Positions 34,100-43,221 of a DNA stretch of 64,000 nt are shown here, piece by piece. The stretch's first letter is position 1. Each line of letters begins with the position of its first letter. Source of the DNA: Paraclostridium bifermentans (GTDB taxonomy: Bacteria > Bacillota > Clostridia > Peptostreptococcales > Peptostreptococcaceae); the NCBI RefSeq assembly GCF_019916025.1, contig NZ_CP079737.1, positions 1,364,001 through 1,428,000 of the forward strand, in the 5' to 3' direction. The notes beneath the pieces are model-generated. The model made no database searches. It saw nothing but the letters and a program-made list of their open reading frames with translations, and was not told the DNA's origin. The translations under genes and the position numbers were made by a program.

Positions 34100-34741
34100 A
34101 TGAAAATATTAATAACAGGATTTGATCCATTTGGAGGAGAGCCTATAAATCCAGCTGAAGAAGCTGTTAAAAGAATAAAAGATGAAATAAATGGAGCTGA
34201 GGTTGTAAAACTGACTATACCTACAGTTAGAACAAAATCAGTTGAAGCTATAGAACAGGCAATAGATAAGCATAATCCAGATATAGTAATATCAGTTGGG
34301 CAAGCAGGAGGCAGATTTGATATAACTCCAGAAAGAGTAGCTATAAACCTAGATGATTTTAGAATAAAAGATAATGACGGTAATCAAGTTGTTGATGAAA
34401 CTATACAAATTGATGGACAGCCGGCATACTTCTCCAATCTACCAATAAAAGGTATGGTAAAACATATGAATGAAAATGGGATACCAGCATCGGTTTCAAA
34501 CACTGCAGGAACTTTTGTTTGCAATCATGTAATGTATGGGATACTATATTTGATAGATAAAAAATATCCGAATATAAAAGGTGGATTTATTCATATACCA
34601 TATATGACAGGACAAGTTATAGATAAGAAAAACATGCCTTATATGAGTTTAGATGAAATTGTTACTGGACTTGAATTAGCAATAGAAGCATGTACTATAT
34701 ATAATGAAGATATAAAAGCAATAGGTGGAGAAATATGTTAG
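34100..34741 (+). CDS. pcp: Pyrrolidone-carboxylate peptidase (pyroglutamyl peptidase I)
   Basis: Cytoplasmic cysteine peptidase (family C15) that removes N-terminal pyroglutamate from peptides, releasing 5-oxoproline. 213 residues, the family norm. Catalytic triad visible: E78 (ITPERVAIN), C141 ([10 protein letters not shown]) and H165 (GGFIHIPYM). The N-terminal signature [11 protein letters not shown] is intact. AAAGGAGGAAAG precedes the ATG. Third gene of the operon; its stop overlaps the start of the next gene by 7 bp, so those two are translationally coupled. Confidence 0.95.
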   Translation: MKILITGFDPFGGEPINPAEEAVKRIKDEINGAEVVKLTIPTVRTKSVEAIEQAIDKHNPDIVISVGQAGGRFDITPERVAINLDDFRIKDNDGNQVVDETIQIDGQPAYFSNLPIKGMVKHMNENGIPASVSNTAGTFVCNHVMYGILYLIDKKYPNIKGGFIHIPYMTGQVIDKKNMPYMSLDEIVTGLELAIEACTIYNEDIKAIGGEIC

Positions 34742-35151
34742 TAAAAAAGATATTTGTATATGGTAGTTTAAGAAGCGATATGTTTAATTACAATATATAT
34801 TTAAATGGAAAAGTAAAAAGTTCTAAAAAAGGATATATAAAGGGGCATTTATCTCATTTAGATAATAAAGGCTATCCAGCAGTTATAAAAGGGAATGAAA
34901 AGATTTTAGGTGAATTAATGGAACTTAATGATTTTGAAGCAACGTTAAAAGAACTAGATGATATGGAGAATTATCAGTTAGATGGATTTAACAATGAATA
35001 TAATAGGCGTGAAGTAGATGTTACTCTTCTGGATGGAAGTATAGAAAAGGCCTATTTTTATGAGTATAATAAAGATGCTGAAATTAATAAAGATGATGTA
35101 TTAATTTCTATAAAATGTGGTGACTGGAAAGAATATATGTCAAATAAATAA
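34735..35151 (+). CDS. Gamma-glutamylcyclotransferase-like (AIG2/GGCT) protein
   Basis: Small enzyme of 138 residues with the AIG2/GGCT fold. The substrate-loop motif FVYGSLR is near residue 7, and an acidic cluster (ELDDMENY) follows at about 75-82, where the catalytic Glu would be expected. Family members cleave gamma-glutamyl compounds to release 5-oxoproline. Coupling to pcp by a 7-bp overlap and to 5-oxoproline transporters upstream makes a pyroglutamate-related role likely, but the exact substrate is not readable. Confidence 0.82.
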   Translation: MLVKKIFVYGSLRSDMFNYNIYLNGKVKSSKKGYIKGHLSHLDNKGYPAVIKGNEKILGELMELNDFEATLKELDDMENYQLDGFNNEYNRREVDVTLLDGSIEKAYFYEYNKDAEINKDDVLISIKCGDWKEYMSNK

Positions 35152-35156
35152 AGAAT

Positions 35157-35201
35157 AAAAGCTATCTTAATAAAATTTTGTAATTTATTAGGATAGCTTT
35201 T
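35157..35201 (+). terminator. Terminator of 5-oxoproline operon
   Basis: An 18-bp stem with one wobble pair (35157-35174 with 35184-35201) and T-run. Confidence 0.85.
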
Positions 35202-35287
35202 TTATATTAAAATAAAGGGAATTTTTCACGTGATTATTCACCTATATATAAATCAGTACATAAAATTATATAAGTTATATAATAAGG

Positions 35288-36151
35288 ATGTGTGTACTAT
35301 TGAATATAGATAAGAATTTTATAAAAATAAATATGCTTCCAGAACATAAGTATACGCTTAAAAACTCAAACTTAAGAAAAGAAGCATCCACTTCTTCTGA
35401 TATTATTACTGTGATTTCTAAAGGTTCTAAGGTTGAACTTATTGAAGCCTATGATGAATGGAGTAAAGTAAGATATGAATCAAATATAGGATATATACAC
35501 AATGATTTATTATCAATTACTAAATATACATGGGGTAACTTAAACCTTAGAAAAGAACCGAATACTCAATCAAATGTAATAACTACAATACCAAAAGAAT
35601 CTAGAGTAGAAGTTATAGAAAATATAGGAGATTGGAGCAATATAATATATAATGACATAGAAGGTTATGTATTTAATTACTTTTTATCCGATGATGGAAA
35701 TAAACATGATGTACTAGATTATAAATATTTTTATAGTGATATGAGCAAATTTGTAAATCAAAATAATATAAAAAGTCCTACAAATAATTTATTAGTAACT
35801 GATTTAAAAAATAAATATACTTATGTTTTTAAAAAGAACAATAATAATTGGGTTCAGATATATAAATGGAAATGTACCGTTGGAAAACCCAGTACTCCAA
35901 CTATAACAGGAATTTTTTATATAGATGGAAGAAAACTATATTTTGGAACGGATGAGTATAGGGTTAAATATGCAACTCGTATAAAGGATGGATATTACTA
36001 TCATTCGATACTTTATGATTCAACAGGAAGCTATATAATAGATGGAAGGTTAGGGCAAGCTTTAAGTCATGGTTGTATAAGACTAGATACAGAAAATGCT
36101 AAATGGATATATGACAACATATTGGATACTACTACAGTGGTAATACATTAA
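35288..36151 (+). CDS. SH3-domain L,D-transpeptidase (YkuD family)
   Basis: Peptidoglycan cross-linking enzyme type, 287 residues. Two bacterial SH3 repeats (NLRKEASTSSD.. and NLRKEPNTQSN.., about residues 28-77 and 83-130) precede a YkuD catalytic domain with HSILYD and the active-site SHGCIRL near residue 265. Unusually, no signal peptide or membrane helix is visible, and the frame is closed by a TAA at 35261-35263, so none is hidden upstream. The start may be TTG at 35300, better spaced from AAGGATG, instead of ATG at 35288. Single-gene unit. Confidence 0.85.
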   Translation: MCVLLNIDKNFIKINMLPEHKYTLKNSNLRKEASTSSDIITVISKGSKVELIEAYDEWSKVRYESNIGYIHNDLLSITKYTWGNLNLRKEPNTQSNVITTIPKESRVEVIENIGDWSNIIYNDIEGYVFNYFLSDDGNKHDVLDYKYFYSDMSKFVNQNNIKSPTNNLLVTDLKNKYTYVFKKNNNNWVQIYKWKCTVGKPSTPTITGIFYIDGRKLYFGTDEYRVKYATRIKDGYYYHSILYDSTGSYIIDGRLGQALSHGCIRLDTENAKWIYDNILDTTTVVIH

Positions 36152-36201
36152 ATATATAAGGGAGTTTGATAAATGTGAATGTTAAACTCCCTTATATATT
36201 T
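36150..36201 (+). terminator. Terminator after L,D-transpeptidase gene
   Basis: An 18-bp perfect stem (36150-36167 with 36184-36201) with a 16-nt loop, overlapping the stop codon. Confidence 0.82.
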
Positions 36202-36262
36202 AACATATATTAGGAAACTATGTTATTATATACTAAAGCATTAATGAAAGGAAAAAGATATA

Positions 36263-38374
36263 ATGGGAAAAACACTAGTACTAGCAGAAAAACCTTCTGT
36301 AGGAAGAGATTTAGCTAGAGTATTAAATTGTAAAAATGAAAAAAATGGATATATAGAAGGTAGTAATTATGTAGTAACATGGGCTCTTGGCCATTTAGTA
36401 ACACTTGCTGAAACTGAAAGTTATTCAAATAAATATAAAAATTGGGACATAAATGATTTACCTATATTACCTAAAAATTTAAAGACCGTAGTTATAAAAA
36501 AGACATCTAAACAATTCAACACAGTAAAAGCTCAACTAAATAGAAATGATATTGAATCGATTGTAATAGCTACAGATGCGGGTAGAGAAGGAGAGCTTGT
36601 AGCAAGATGGATAATAGAAAAAGCACAAGTTAAAAAGCCTATAAAGCGTTTATGGATATCATCTAGTACAGATAAAGCTATAAAAGAAGGATTTTCAAAA
36701 CTTAAGGATGGGAAAGAATACGAGAACTTATATCGCTCAGCAGTTGCTAGAGCAGAAGCTGATTGGTTAGTTGGAATAAATGCAACAAGAGCACTTACAA
36801 CGAAGCATAATGCACAACTTTCTTGTGGTAGAGTTCAAACTCCTACTGTAAATATGGTTTACAAAAGAGAAGAGGAAATTCAAAAATTTAAACCAAAAGA
36901 ATTCTATGGTATTAAATTACAAGCACCTATGTTTAGTTTAAACTGGGTTGATTCTAAAACTAATAGCCAAAATAGCTTTAATAAAGAAAAAGTAGAAAAT
37001 ATATTAACTAAGATAGAAAATAAAAATGCTGAGATATTAGAAGTTAATAAAACTTATAAAAAGAAATATTCACCAGGACTATATGATTTAACAGAATTAC
37101 AAAGAGATGCAAATAAAATATTTAATTTCTCTGCAAAAGAGACTTTATCTATAATGCAAAAATTATATGAACACCATAAAGTTCTTACATATCCTAGAAC
37201 AGATTCCAAATACATTAGTACTGATATAGTAGACACTTTAAAGGATAGAGTTAGAGCTGTGAGTGTAAGTGACTATGCAAAAGTTTGTACTAAAATATTA
37301 AAAGACAAAATAAAAACTAATAAATCATTTGTAGATAATTCTAAAGTAACAGATCACCATGCGATAATACCTACTGAGGAGAGAGTATTCTTAAGCGATT
37401 TAAGTGATAGAGAAAGAAAAATTTACGATTTAGTAGTAAAAAGATTTTTAAGTGTTTTAAGTGATCCTTTTGAATATGAACAAACAACTATAAAGGCTAA
37501 CATAGAAGGGGAAACTTTTGTAGCTAAAGGTAAAAAAATTATTAAATTAGGATGGAAAGAAAACTATACTAATATAGATGAAGATGATGACAATGATCAA
37601 AATCTTCCAAACTTAAATAAAGATGATATTATAAAGGTAGCTAAATGTAGTTTAACTAGTGGCAAAACACAACCTCCAAAACCATTAAATGAGGCTAGTT
37701 TATTAGCTCAAATGGAAAAAGAAGGTCTTGGAACAGTTGCAACTCGTGCAGATATAATAGAAAAGATTTTCAATTCCTTCTTGGTTGAAAAAAGAGGAAA
37801 AGACATTTTTATAACATCTAAAGGAAAGCAATTGTTAGAGTTAGTTCCTAGCGAGTTAAAATCGGCAGAGCTTACATCTTCTTGGGAGCAGAAGCTTAAT
37901 CAAATATCATGTGGTAATTTAAAGAAAGATGTATTTGTAAATGAAATGAAAGACTACACTAAAGATATTGTAAAAGATATAAAAAGTAGTGATGCTAAAT
38001 TTAAACATGATAACTTAACTAAAAATAAGTGTCCTGAATGCGGAAAGTATATGCTTGAAGTTAATGGAAAAAGAGGAAAGATGCTAGTTTGCCAAGATAG
38101 AGATTGCAACACTAGAAAGATGGTTTCTACAACTACCAATGCGAGATGTCCTGTTTGCCATAAAAAACTTGAACTTAGAGGCGAAGGGGAAGGGAAGACT
38201 TTTGTTTGTAGCTGTGGACATCGTGAAAAACTAAGTACTTTTAATAAGAGAAAGAAAGAAGAAAATAACAAAGCATCTAAAAGAGATGTTAATAAGTATT
38301 TAAAGAGCCAAAACAAACAAGAAGAAAGTTTTAATAATCCTTTTGCAGAGGCATTAGCTAAACTTAAAAAATAG
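36263..38374 (+). CDS. topB: DNA topoisomerase III
   Basis: Type IA topoisomerase that relaxes and decatenates DNA through a single-strand break, 703 residues. The TOPRIM motifs are EKPSVG (about 9-14) and DAGREGE (105-111). The catalytic tyrosine is Y310 in LTYPRTDS. The C-terminus holds cysteine pairs of zinc-ribbon type (CPECG, C..C, CPVC, CSCG at about 590-660), then a basic tail. AAAGGAAAAAG precedes the ATG. It is a housekeeping-type single gene; a topB like this is common on clostridial chromosomes and elements alike, and no element genes adjoin. Confidence 0.94.
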   Translation: MGKTLVLAEKPSVGRDLARVLNCKNEKNGYIEGSNYVVTWALGHLVTLAETESYSNKYKNWDINDLPILPKNLKTVVIKKTSKQFNTVKAQLNRNDIESIVIATDAGREGELVARWIIEKAQVKKPIKRLWISSSTDKAIKEGFSKLKDGKEYENLYRSAVARAEADWLVGINATRALTTKHNAQLSCGRVQTPTVNMVYKREEEIQKFKPKEFYGIKLQAPMFSLNWVDSKTNSQNSFNKEKVENILTKIENKNAEILEVNKTYKKKYSPGLYDLTELQRDANKIFNFSAKETLSIMQKLYEHHKVLTYPRTDSKYISTDIVDTLKDRVRAVSVSDYAKVCTKILKDKIKTNKSFVDNSKVTDHHAIIPTEERVFLSDLSDRERKIYDLVVKRFLSVLSDPFEYEQTTIKANIEGETFVAKGKKIIKLGWKENYTNIDEDDDNDQNLPNLNKDDIIKVAKCSLTSGKTQPPKPLNEASLLAQMEKEGLGTVATRADIIEKIFNSFLVEKRGKDIFITSKGKQLLELVPSELKSAELTSSWEQKLNQISCGNLKKDVFVNEMKDYTKDIVKDIKSSDAKFKHDNLTKNKCPECGKYMLEVNGKRGKMLVCQDRDCNTRKMVSTTTNARCPVCHKKLELRGEGEGKTFVCSCGHREKLSTFNKRKKEENNKASKRDVNKYLKSQNKQEESFNNPFAEALAKLKK

Positions 38375-38394
38375 TTATTCTAATTAACACGAAG

Positions 38395-38438
38395 GGGGTT
38401 ATATGTATGATGCTACATCATACATATAACCCCTTTTT
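38395..38438 (+). terminator. Terminator after topB
   Basis: An 18-bp perfect stem (38395-38412 with 38416-38433), 3-nt loop and T-run; GC-rich base GGGG/CCCC. Confidence 0.93.
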
Positions 38439-38594
38439 ATATAGACTTTGATTAAATTATAGCACTTACTAAAAATATGAACTATATTTAATTAAAAAAA
38501 TAGGTGTAACAGTTTTATGAATTAATATATGAGTTAAGATTGTAGATAAAGATAGTTTACATAATTAAATTTAAGTAACTTATAAGATTTATTT

Positions 38595-38924
38595 TTAAGC
38601 TGTGAAAAAGTAATCCCAATAAGTATATATACTTAAAATAAATGCAACTAATGTGTAAGCAAGAGAGACAAAAAAAGGAGTGCTTTTAAAGAACTTAAGA
38701 CCATAATTACGAGTTGTTTCTTTATCAATTGATATTGCGGTCCAATAGTCTAAAAACCTATTATAGATGTTATCCTCTGTTGAAAAAAATCCTATAATTG
38801 TTGTGAATAAAACTCCTATTATTAAAGACATGTCAAGAAAAGATACTTGTAAAGAATTGCTTATTAGGTGGTTCACTAAAACTATTATAAATAGAGTTAG
38901 AATACCGATGAAAAGTTTTTTCAA
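38595..38924 (-). CDS. Small membrane protein, unknown
   Basis: A 109-residue protein I do not recognise. Three hydrophobic helices are visible: about residues 3-22, 30-48 and 83-106. Between the second and third is a soluble loop with charged and aromatic residues (STEDNIYNRFLDYW). The start is TTG at 38924, preceded by AGGAGG at 38931-38936. Its neighbours are a terminator and a divergent TIM-barrel gene. No function can be inferred. Confidence 0.62.
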   Translation of the reverse strand: MKKLFIGILTLFIIVLVNHLISNSLQVSFLDMSLIIGVLFTTIIGFFSTEDNIYNRFLDYWTAISIDKETTRNYGLKFFKSTPFFVSLAYTLVAFILSIYTYWDYFFTA

Positions 38925-39070
38925 ATATATACCTCCTTAATTTGTTTAATATAATTGTATAGATTTAAATAGATTTAATCAATAGAAAAAAGGGTAATCT
39001 AGTTACTATATATAATTATTAAAAATAAGTTGTTAATGTGATAACAAATTAAAAAGAAAAAGGTGGTGTA

Positions 39071-39847
39071 ATGATGAAAGATATTAAGTTAGTAAAACTT
39101 ATTGGAGATATAAATAAAAGCAATATAGATGAAATCAACAAATTAGGAATTGGAGTAGAGATTCAGAGTTTTCCTCAAAATATTTTAGATGAAGATTATA
39201 GTACAATAATAAATGATTGTAGTAAAAAATTAAAAAATTTTAGCAATGTAATATCATTACATGGATCCTCATTTGATTTAAACCCAGGTAGTACAGATAA
39301 AAAGGTTATTGAGTTAACAAAATATAGATACATGCAGTCAGTTGAAATTGCCAAGGAAATAGGTGCTAAATATGTGATTTTTCATAGCCAACTAAACCCT
39401 TTATTAAGTGTAGAGAAAATAAGAAAACTTAAGTTAGACAATCAAATAAAATTTTGGCAAGATTTTATGAACGAAATTAATGATATAGATGTGACTATTT
39501 TATTAGAAAATGAGTATGATGAAAGTCCTGAAGAGATTTTATATATTGTTGAATCAGTAAACTCTCCTAAACTTAGAATATGTTTAGATACAGGTCATAT
39601 TTTAGCATACTCTAAAAAATCTTTAGAAGAATGGATAGTGTCGGTAAAAGATTTTATAACGTATATACATTTACATTTTAATGATGGCAAAAATGATTCT
39701 CACAGCAGACCAAGCTATGAACAGCTAATTTATTTCAAAAACATAATAGAAGAAGCTAAAATAAATCCTATATTATCACTAGAATATAGCTTTGAAAATA
39801 TAGTAGAAGAAGTAAATAGAGTAAGGAATATTTTGAGTAAAAAATAA
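39071..39847 (+). CDS. Xylose isomerase-like TIM-barrel protein
   Basis: AP-endonuclease-2 / xylose-isomerase-type barrel of 258 residues, the family size for sugar epimerase or isomerase-like enzymes. Metal-site-like motifs: SLHGSSFDLNPGS (about 62-74), LLENEYDESPEEIL (about 148), CLDTGHIL (about 176) and HLHFNDG (about 205). AAAAAGGTGGTGTAATG precedes the start; ATG at 39071 or 39074 are both possible. No sugar genes adjoin it, so the substrate is unknown. Cytoplasmic, monocistronic. Confidence 0.78.
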   Translation: MMKDIKLVKLIGDINKSNIDEINKLGIGVEIQSFPQNILDEDYSTIINDCSKKLKNFSNVISLHGSSFDLNPGSTDKKVIELTKYRYMQSVEIAKEIGAKYVIFHSQLNPLLSVEKIRKLKLDNQIKFWQDFMNEINDIDVTILLENEYDESPEEILYIVESVNSPKLRICLDTGHILAYSKKSLEEWIVSVKDFITYIHLHFNDGKNDSHSRPSYEQLIYFKNIIEEAKINPILSLEYSFENIVEEVNRVRNILSKK

Positions 39848-39850
39848 ATA

Positions 39851-39892
39851 AAAAAGTGTAGTCAAAATAATATAAAAAGACTACACTTTTTT
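39851..39892 (+). terminator. Terminator after TIM-barrel gene
   Basis: A 13-bp perfect stem AAAAAGTGTAGTC / GACTACACTTTTT with a 15-nt loop. Confidence 0.85.
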
Positions 39893-40064
39893 ATTTGTTT
39901 TAGTAAATCTCCGCTGTCAGTATTCAAATTAGTATACAACATAGAAACCACTTAATAATATTGTTAATTTTATAAATTTGAAACTGTGAGATATGTTTGA
40001 ATATGTAAAAAGATGGTATATATATTAATGTTGAAAATTTAATAATTATTTAGGAGGGATAGAT

Positions 40065-40640
40065 ATGAAAATTAACAAAGCAATTATTATAGCATTAGGA
40101 TTAGTTGTTATATGTGGGGTTGGAGTAAGTTATTCGTTAGTAAAAGATGACAAAGCAGAATACCTAACAAAAGACCAAGCAAAAAATATTATTTTAGAAA
40201 AAGTACCAGATGGTAAGATATTAGAGTTTTCTTATGATAATGAAAATAATTCACCAAAGTATGAATCAGAAATAGTTAAAGATACTATGAAATACCAAGT
40301 TGATGTAGATGCTGAAACTGGTAAAATAATAAACTTTGAACAAGAGGTACTTAAAGATCAAAATAATGTAAAAACTTCAGATAAGCTAATAAGTGAAGAT
40401 AAAGCTATGGATATAATGATTAACAAAGTTCCAAAAGCTACAGTTCAAAAATTTAACTTAGACAAAGATGGGAAAAATGATGAGTATGAAGGTGTACTTA
40501 CAAAAGCAGATACAAAATATGAAATAACAGTAGATGCAAAAACTGGAGATATAAAAGAGTTTAGTCATGAACAAATAAAAGTAAAAGACACAAAAGCAGC
40601 TAAAGATAATCAATATGGAGATATAGAGATCAATGACTAA
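40065..40640 (+). CDS. PepSY-domain membrane-anchored protein
   Basis: A 191-residue protein anchored or exported by an N-terminal hydrophobic helix (residues 5-25), with two PepSY repeats outside the cell. Repeat 1 runs about 35-95 (YLTKDQAKNIILEKVPDGKI to DAETGKIINFEQE); repeat 2 about 107-172 (LISEDKAMDIMINKVPKATV to DAKTGDIKEFSHE). PepSY domains are linked to peptidase inhibition and to sensing at the envelope. The protein is rich in Lys, Asp and Glu. AGGAGGGATAG precedes the ATG. Monocistronic; partner unknown. Confidence 0.82.
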   Translation: MKINKAIIIALGLVVICGVGVSYSLVKDDKAEYLTKDQAKNIILEKVPDGKILEFSYDNENNSPKYESEIVKDTMKYQVDVDAETGKIINFEQEVLKDQNNVKTSDKLISEDKAMDIMINKVPKATVQKFNLDKDGKNDEYEGVLTKADTKYEITVDAKTGDIKEFSHEQIKVKDTKAAKDNQYGDIEIND

Positions 40641-40646
40641 AATAAG

Positions 40647-40697
40647 AAAAGTGTAGTTATCTAACGATTAAGAATTAGATGGTTACACTTTTTTTAT
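40647..40697 (+). terminator. Terminator after PepSY gene
   Basis: An 18-bp stem with three wobble pairs (40647-40664 with 40675-40692) and a long T-run. Confidence 0.78.
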
Positions 40698-40741
40698 TTA
40701 AATATAAATAAAATGGTATAGGCGAAAACTATTAATCTAAC

Positions 40742-40770
40742 AATAAATATAGAATTAAGCTATATTTATT
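40742..40770 (+). promoter_or_regulatory. Inverted repeat in cysK leader region
   Basis: AATAAATATAG and its perfect complement (40742-40752, 40760-40770). A second 9-bp inverted repeat, TATGTATAA / TTATACATA (40828-40836, 40861-40869), lies nearer the gene. Either could be an operator or leader structure; I cannot assign a regulator. Confidence 0.35.
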
Positions 40771-40896
40771 GAAAGCAAATAACAAATTTAGTAAAATTAG
40801 AAAAACTAATTTAAAAATTGAATTCTGTATGTATAAAAATTTATAAACATTTATAGGTACTTATACATATAATTAAAAAAATAGGAGGGGTAATAT

Positions 40897-41799
40897 ATGT
40901 TATATAATAATGTTTTAGATCTTATAGGAAAAACTCCAATAGTTAAGCTAAACAATATTCAAAGTGAAAATAATATATTTTTAAAGCTAGAAAAATACAA
41001 TATAGGTGGAAGTATAAAAGATAGAGCTGTTCTTGGGATGATTGAAGACCTTATGGAAAGCGGAGATATAAAAAAAGGAGATACTATAGTAGAGGCAACA
41101 AGTGGAAATACGGGAATTGCTTTATCTATGATTGGAAAGCTAAAGGGGCTTAAGATTATTATAGTTATGCCTAGCTCTATGAGTAAAGAGCGTAGAGATT
41201 TGATGAAAGCCTATGGAGCAGATATAATACTCACAGGTGAAGGTGGAATGCAAGCCTCTATGGATAAAGCAAGTGAATTAATAAGTTCAAATGGAAATTA
41301 TAAATCTTTGAAGCAATTTGAAAATAAAAGTAATCCTAAGAAACACTACGCTACAACTGCAATAGAAATATATGAAGATATTAAAGATATAGATATATTT
41401 GTGTGTGGTATAGGAACAGGTGGAACAATAAGTGGAGTTGGAAAATATTTAAAAGAATTAAACAAAGACATAAAAGTTATTGGAGTTGAGCCAGAAAGTT
41501 CTCCTTTAATATCTAAAGGACATAGTGGACCTCATAAGATACAAGGAATAGGAGCAAATTTTATACCTAAAAATTTAGATATGAGTATTGTAGATGAAAT
41601 AGTAACTGTAAAGGATGAAGACGCTATAAGCACTATCAAGTTACTGGGAGAAAAGGAAGGAATACTAGTAGGGATTTCATCTGGAGCAAATGTATATGCA
41701 AGTATGGAGATAGCTAAGAAGTTTAAAGGAAAAAACATTGTAACAATATCTCCTGATGGAATAGAGAAGTATCTATCTATGGATATAATTGGAGGATAG
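40897..41799 (+). CDS. cysK: Cysteine synthase
   Basis: PLP enzyme that makes cysteine from O-acetylserine and sulfide, 300 residues. The PLP lysine is K41 in [17 protein letters not shown] binds substrate carboxylate, and [15 protein letters not shown] binds the PLP phosphate. GGAGGGG precedes the ATG. The next gene, serine acetyltransferase, starts 1 bp after this stop, its ribosome binding site lying in the cysK end. The pair therefore converts serine to cysteine in two steps. The C-terminus (SMDIIGG) is slightly short compared with CysK of enteric bacteria. Confidence 0.94.
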   Translation: MLYNNVLDLIGKTPIVKLNNIQSENNIFLKLEKYNIGGSIKDRAVLGMIEDLMESGDIKKGDTIVEATSGNTGIALSMIGKLKGLKIIIVMPSSMSKERRDLMKAYGADIILTGEGGMQASMDKASELISSNGNYKSLKQFENKSNPKKHYATTAIEIYEDIKDIDIFVCGIGTGGTISGVGKYLKELNKDIKVIGVEPESSPLISKGHSGPHKIQGIGANFIPKNLDMSIVDEIVTVKDEDAISTIKLLGEKEGILVGISSGANVYASMEIAKKFKGKNIVTISPDGIEKYLSMDIIGG

Positions 41800-41800
41800 A

Positions 41801-42316
41801 ATGCTAAAAAAAATAAATGCTGACATAGAGTATATAATTGAAAATGACCCAGCTGCAAGATCTAAGATAGAAGTTTTTTTACTTTATCCATCAGTTCATG
41901 CTTTGATTGGTCATAGAATTGCACATTGTTTTTATAAATACAAAATGTTTTTTATAGCAAGATTTATATCACAAGTAAATAGATTCATAACTGGAATAGA
42001 GATACATCCAGGTGCAACTATAGGAAGTGGAATTTTAATTGACCATGGTATGGGAGTTGTAATAGGAGAAACTGCAGAGGTTGGCAATAGAGTTACTATA
42101 TATCATGGAACCACATTAGGAGGAACAGGAAAAGACAGCGGTAAAAGACATCCAACTGTAGGGGATAATGTAGTAATAGGAGCAGGAGCTAAAGTTTTAG
42201 GACCGATAACTATAGGTGAAAATTCTAAAGTAGGCGCAAATTCAGTCGTATTAAAGGATGTACCACCAAACAGTACAGTGGTTGGAATACCTGGGAGAAT
42301 AATAAAAAAGGAATAA
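41801..42316 (+). CDS. cysE: Serine O-acetyltransferase
   Basis: First enzyme of cysteine synthesis: acetyl-CoA plus serine gives O-acetylserine. 171 residues, the short Gram-positive form. The left-handed beta helix is seen in hexapeptide repeats from HPGATIGSG through [19 protein letters not shown], with the catalytic region [13 protein letters not shown]-like ([13 protein letters not shown]) in the middle. I use the ATG at 41801, 6 bp after GGAGG (41791-41795). It is coupled to cysK. The tail [10 protein letters not shown] resembles the segment that docks into CysK. Confidence 0.94.
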   Translation: MLKKINADIEYIIENDPAARSKIEVFLLYPSVHALIGHRIAHCFYKYKMFFIARFISQVNRFITGIEIHPGATIGSGILIDHGMGVVIGETAEVGNRVTIYHGTTLGGTGKDSGKRHPTVGDNVVIGAGAKVLGPITIGENSKVGANSVVLKDVPPNSTVVGIPGRIIKKE

Positions 42317-42337
42317 CTAAATAGTTATTCCTTTTTT
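42306..42337 (+). terminator. Terminator of cysK-cysE
   Basis: A 14-bp perfect stem AAAAGGAATAACTA / TAGTTATTCCTTTT with a 2-nt formal loop and T-run, overlapping the cysE stop. Confidence 0.88.
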
Positions 42338-42390
42338 TATTTCAGTGTAAAGTTTAAAATAATGTACGTCGAATAGGGGGAAACTAAATT

Positions 42391-43029
42391 TTACTTATCA
42401 AACTTCACGTAATCTAATTCATTAGATATACTTATATTTAAAACATATGAAAGCGAAATTTCGTTTAAGAATTTAGCTTTCTCTTCATCACTTAAATTTA
42501 TTAAATCGAGTTTTTGATGATATTCCATCACAAAAGCTTTTAAGTCTTTTATATGGTCGAACATATAATAATTAAGACCTTCATTTTCGATAGAGTAGTT
42601 TTCTTTTATTATTTTAAAGATAGTTCTACCACCAAATAAATCTGCTAAATATCTTGTATAAGCATGTGCAACTAGCAATTTAGGATTTGTTTGAGATATT
42701 TCATCTAATCTATCAACGAAAACCCTTGTTGAATCGCAAATTTCGATTGAATCAATCTTGTATCCTAATAAGAACTTAGAGTCATCAAGTAAAGCATTAG
42801 CTCTAAATACTTCAGGAGTTATAAATTCTTTTAAGACTTCATCGTCTTTATGCTTTTCAAGATTCTCCTCTATTGCTTTGTAAATAAAATAAAGATTATA
42901 GATATACTCTCCGTATGTTTCAACATTAGCATCTCCATCAATTAATCTTTTTATGAACCCTGTATTTTCAGCCATATCGTGTAATCTTTTTGTGCTACTT
43001 TGAATGACTTTTAAAAAGTTCATATCCAT
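42391..43029 (-). CDS. Biliverdin-producing heme oxygenase
   Basis: Heme oxygenase fold, 212 residues, the canonical length. The likely proximal heme ligand is H17 in RLHDMAENTGF. The distal helix carries the flexible glycine stretch in HAYTRYLADLFGGR at about 121-134, the family hallmark. In an anaerobe this enzyme would serve heme removal, iron capture or oxygen tolerance; Clostridium tetani HemT is a known precedent. The ATG at 43029 follows AGAAGATG. Monocistronic on the minus strand, with no heme uptake genes beside it. Confidence 0.85.
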   Translation of the reverse strand: MDMNFLKVIQSSTKRLHDMAENTGFIKRLIDGDANVETYGEYIYNLYFIYKAIEENLEKHKDDEVLKEFITPEVFRANALLDDSKFLLGYKIDSIEICDSTRVFVDRLDEISQTNPKLLVAHAYTRYLADLFGGRTIFKIIKENYSIENEGLNYYMFDHIKDLKAFVMEYHQKLDLINLSDEEKAKFLNEISLSYVLNISISNELDYVKFDK

Positions 43030-43221
43030 AAAATCATCTTCTTTCTTTTGTATTGTGATTACTAATAAAATAAATACCCTAGGAAATTAAAACTAAAACA
43101 TCAATTTTAATAGTTATTACAATTTTGATATATTAGGACAATAAGGTTTAATGTATAATAAAATATACTATAATTACTAAGAGGAAACTTTTAATTAAGA
43201 TAATTAAAGATAGGTGATAAA

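Noticed and set aside
40700-40896. T-box or SAM riboswitch before cysK
   Set aside because: I could find neither the T-box core sequence nor the SAM-I helices; only simple inverted repeats are visible.
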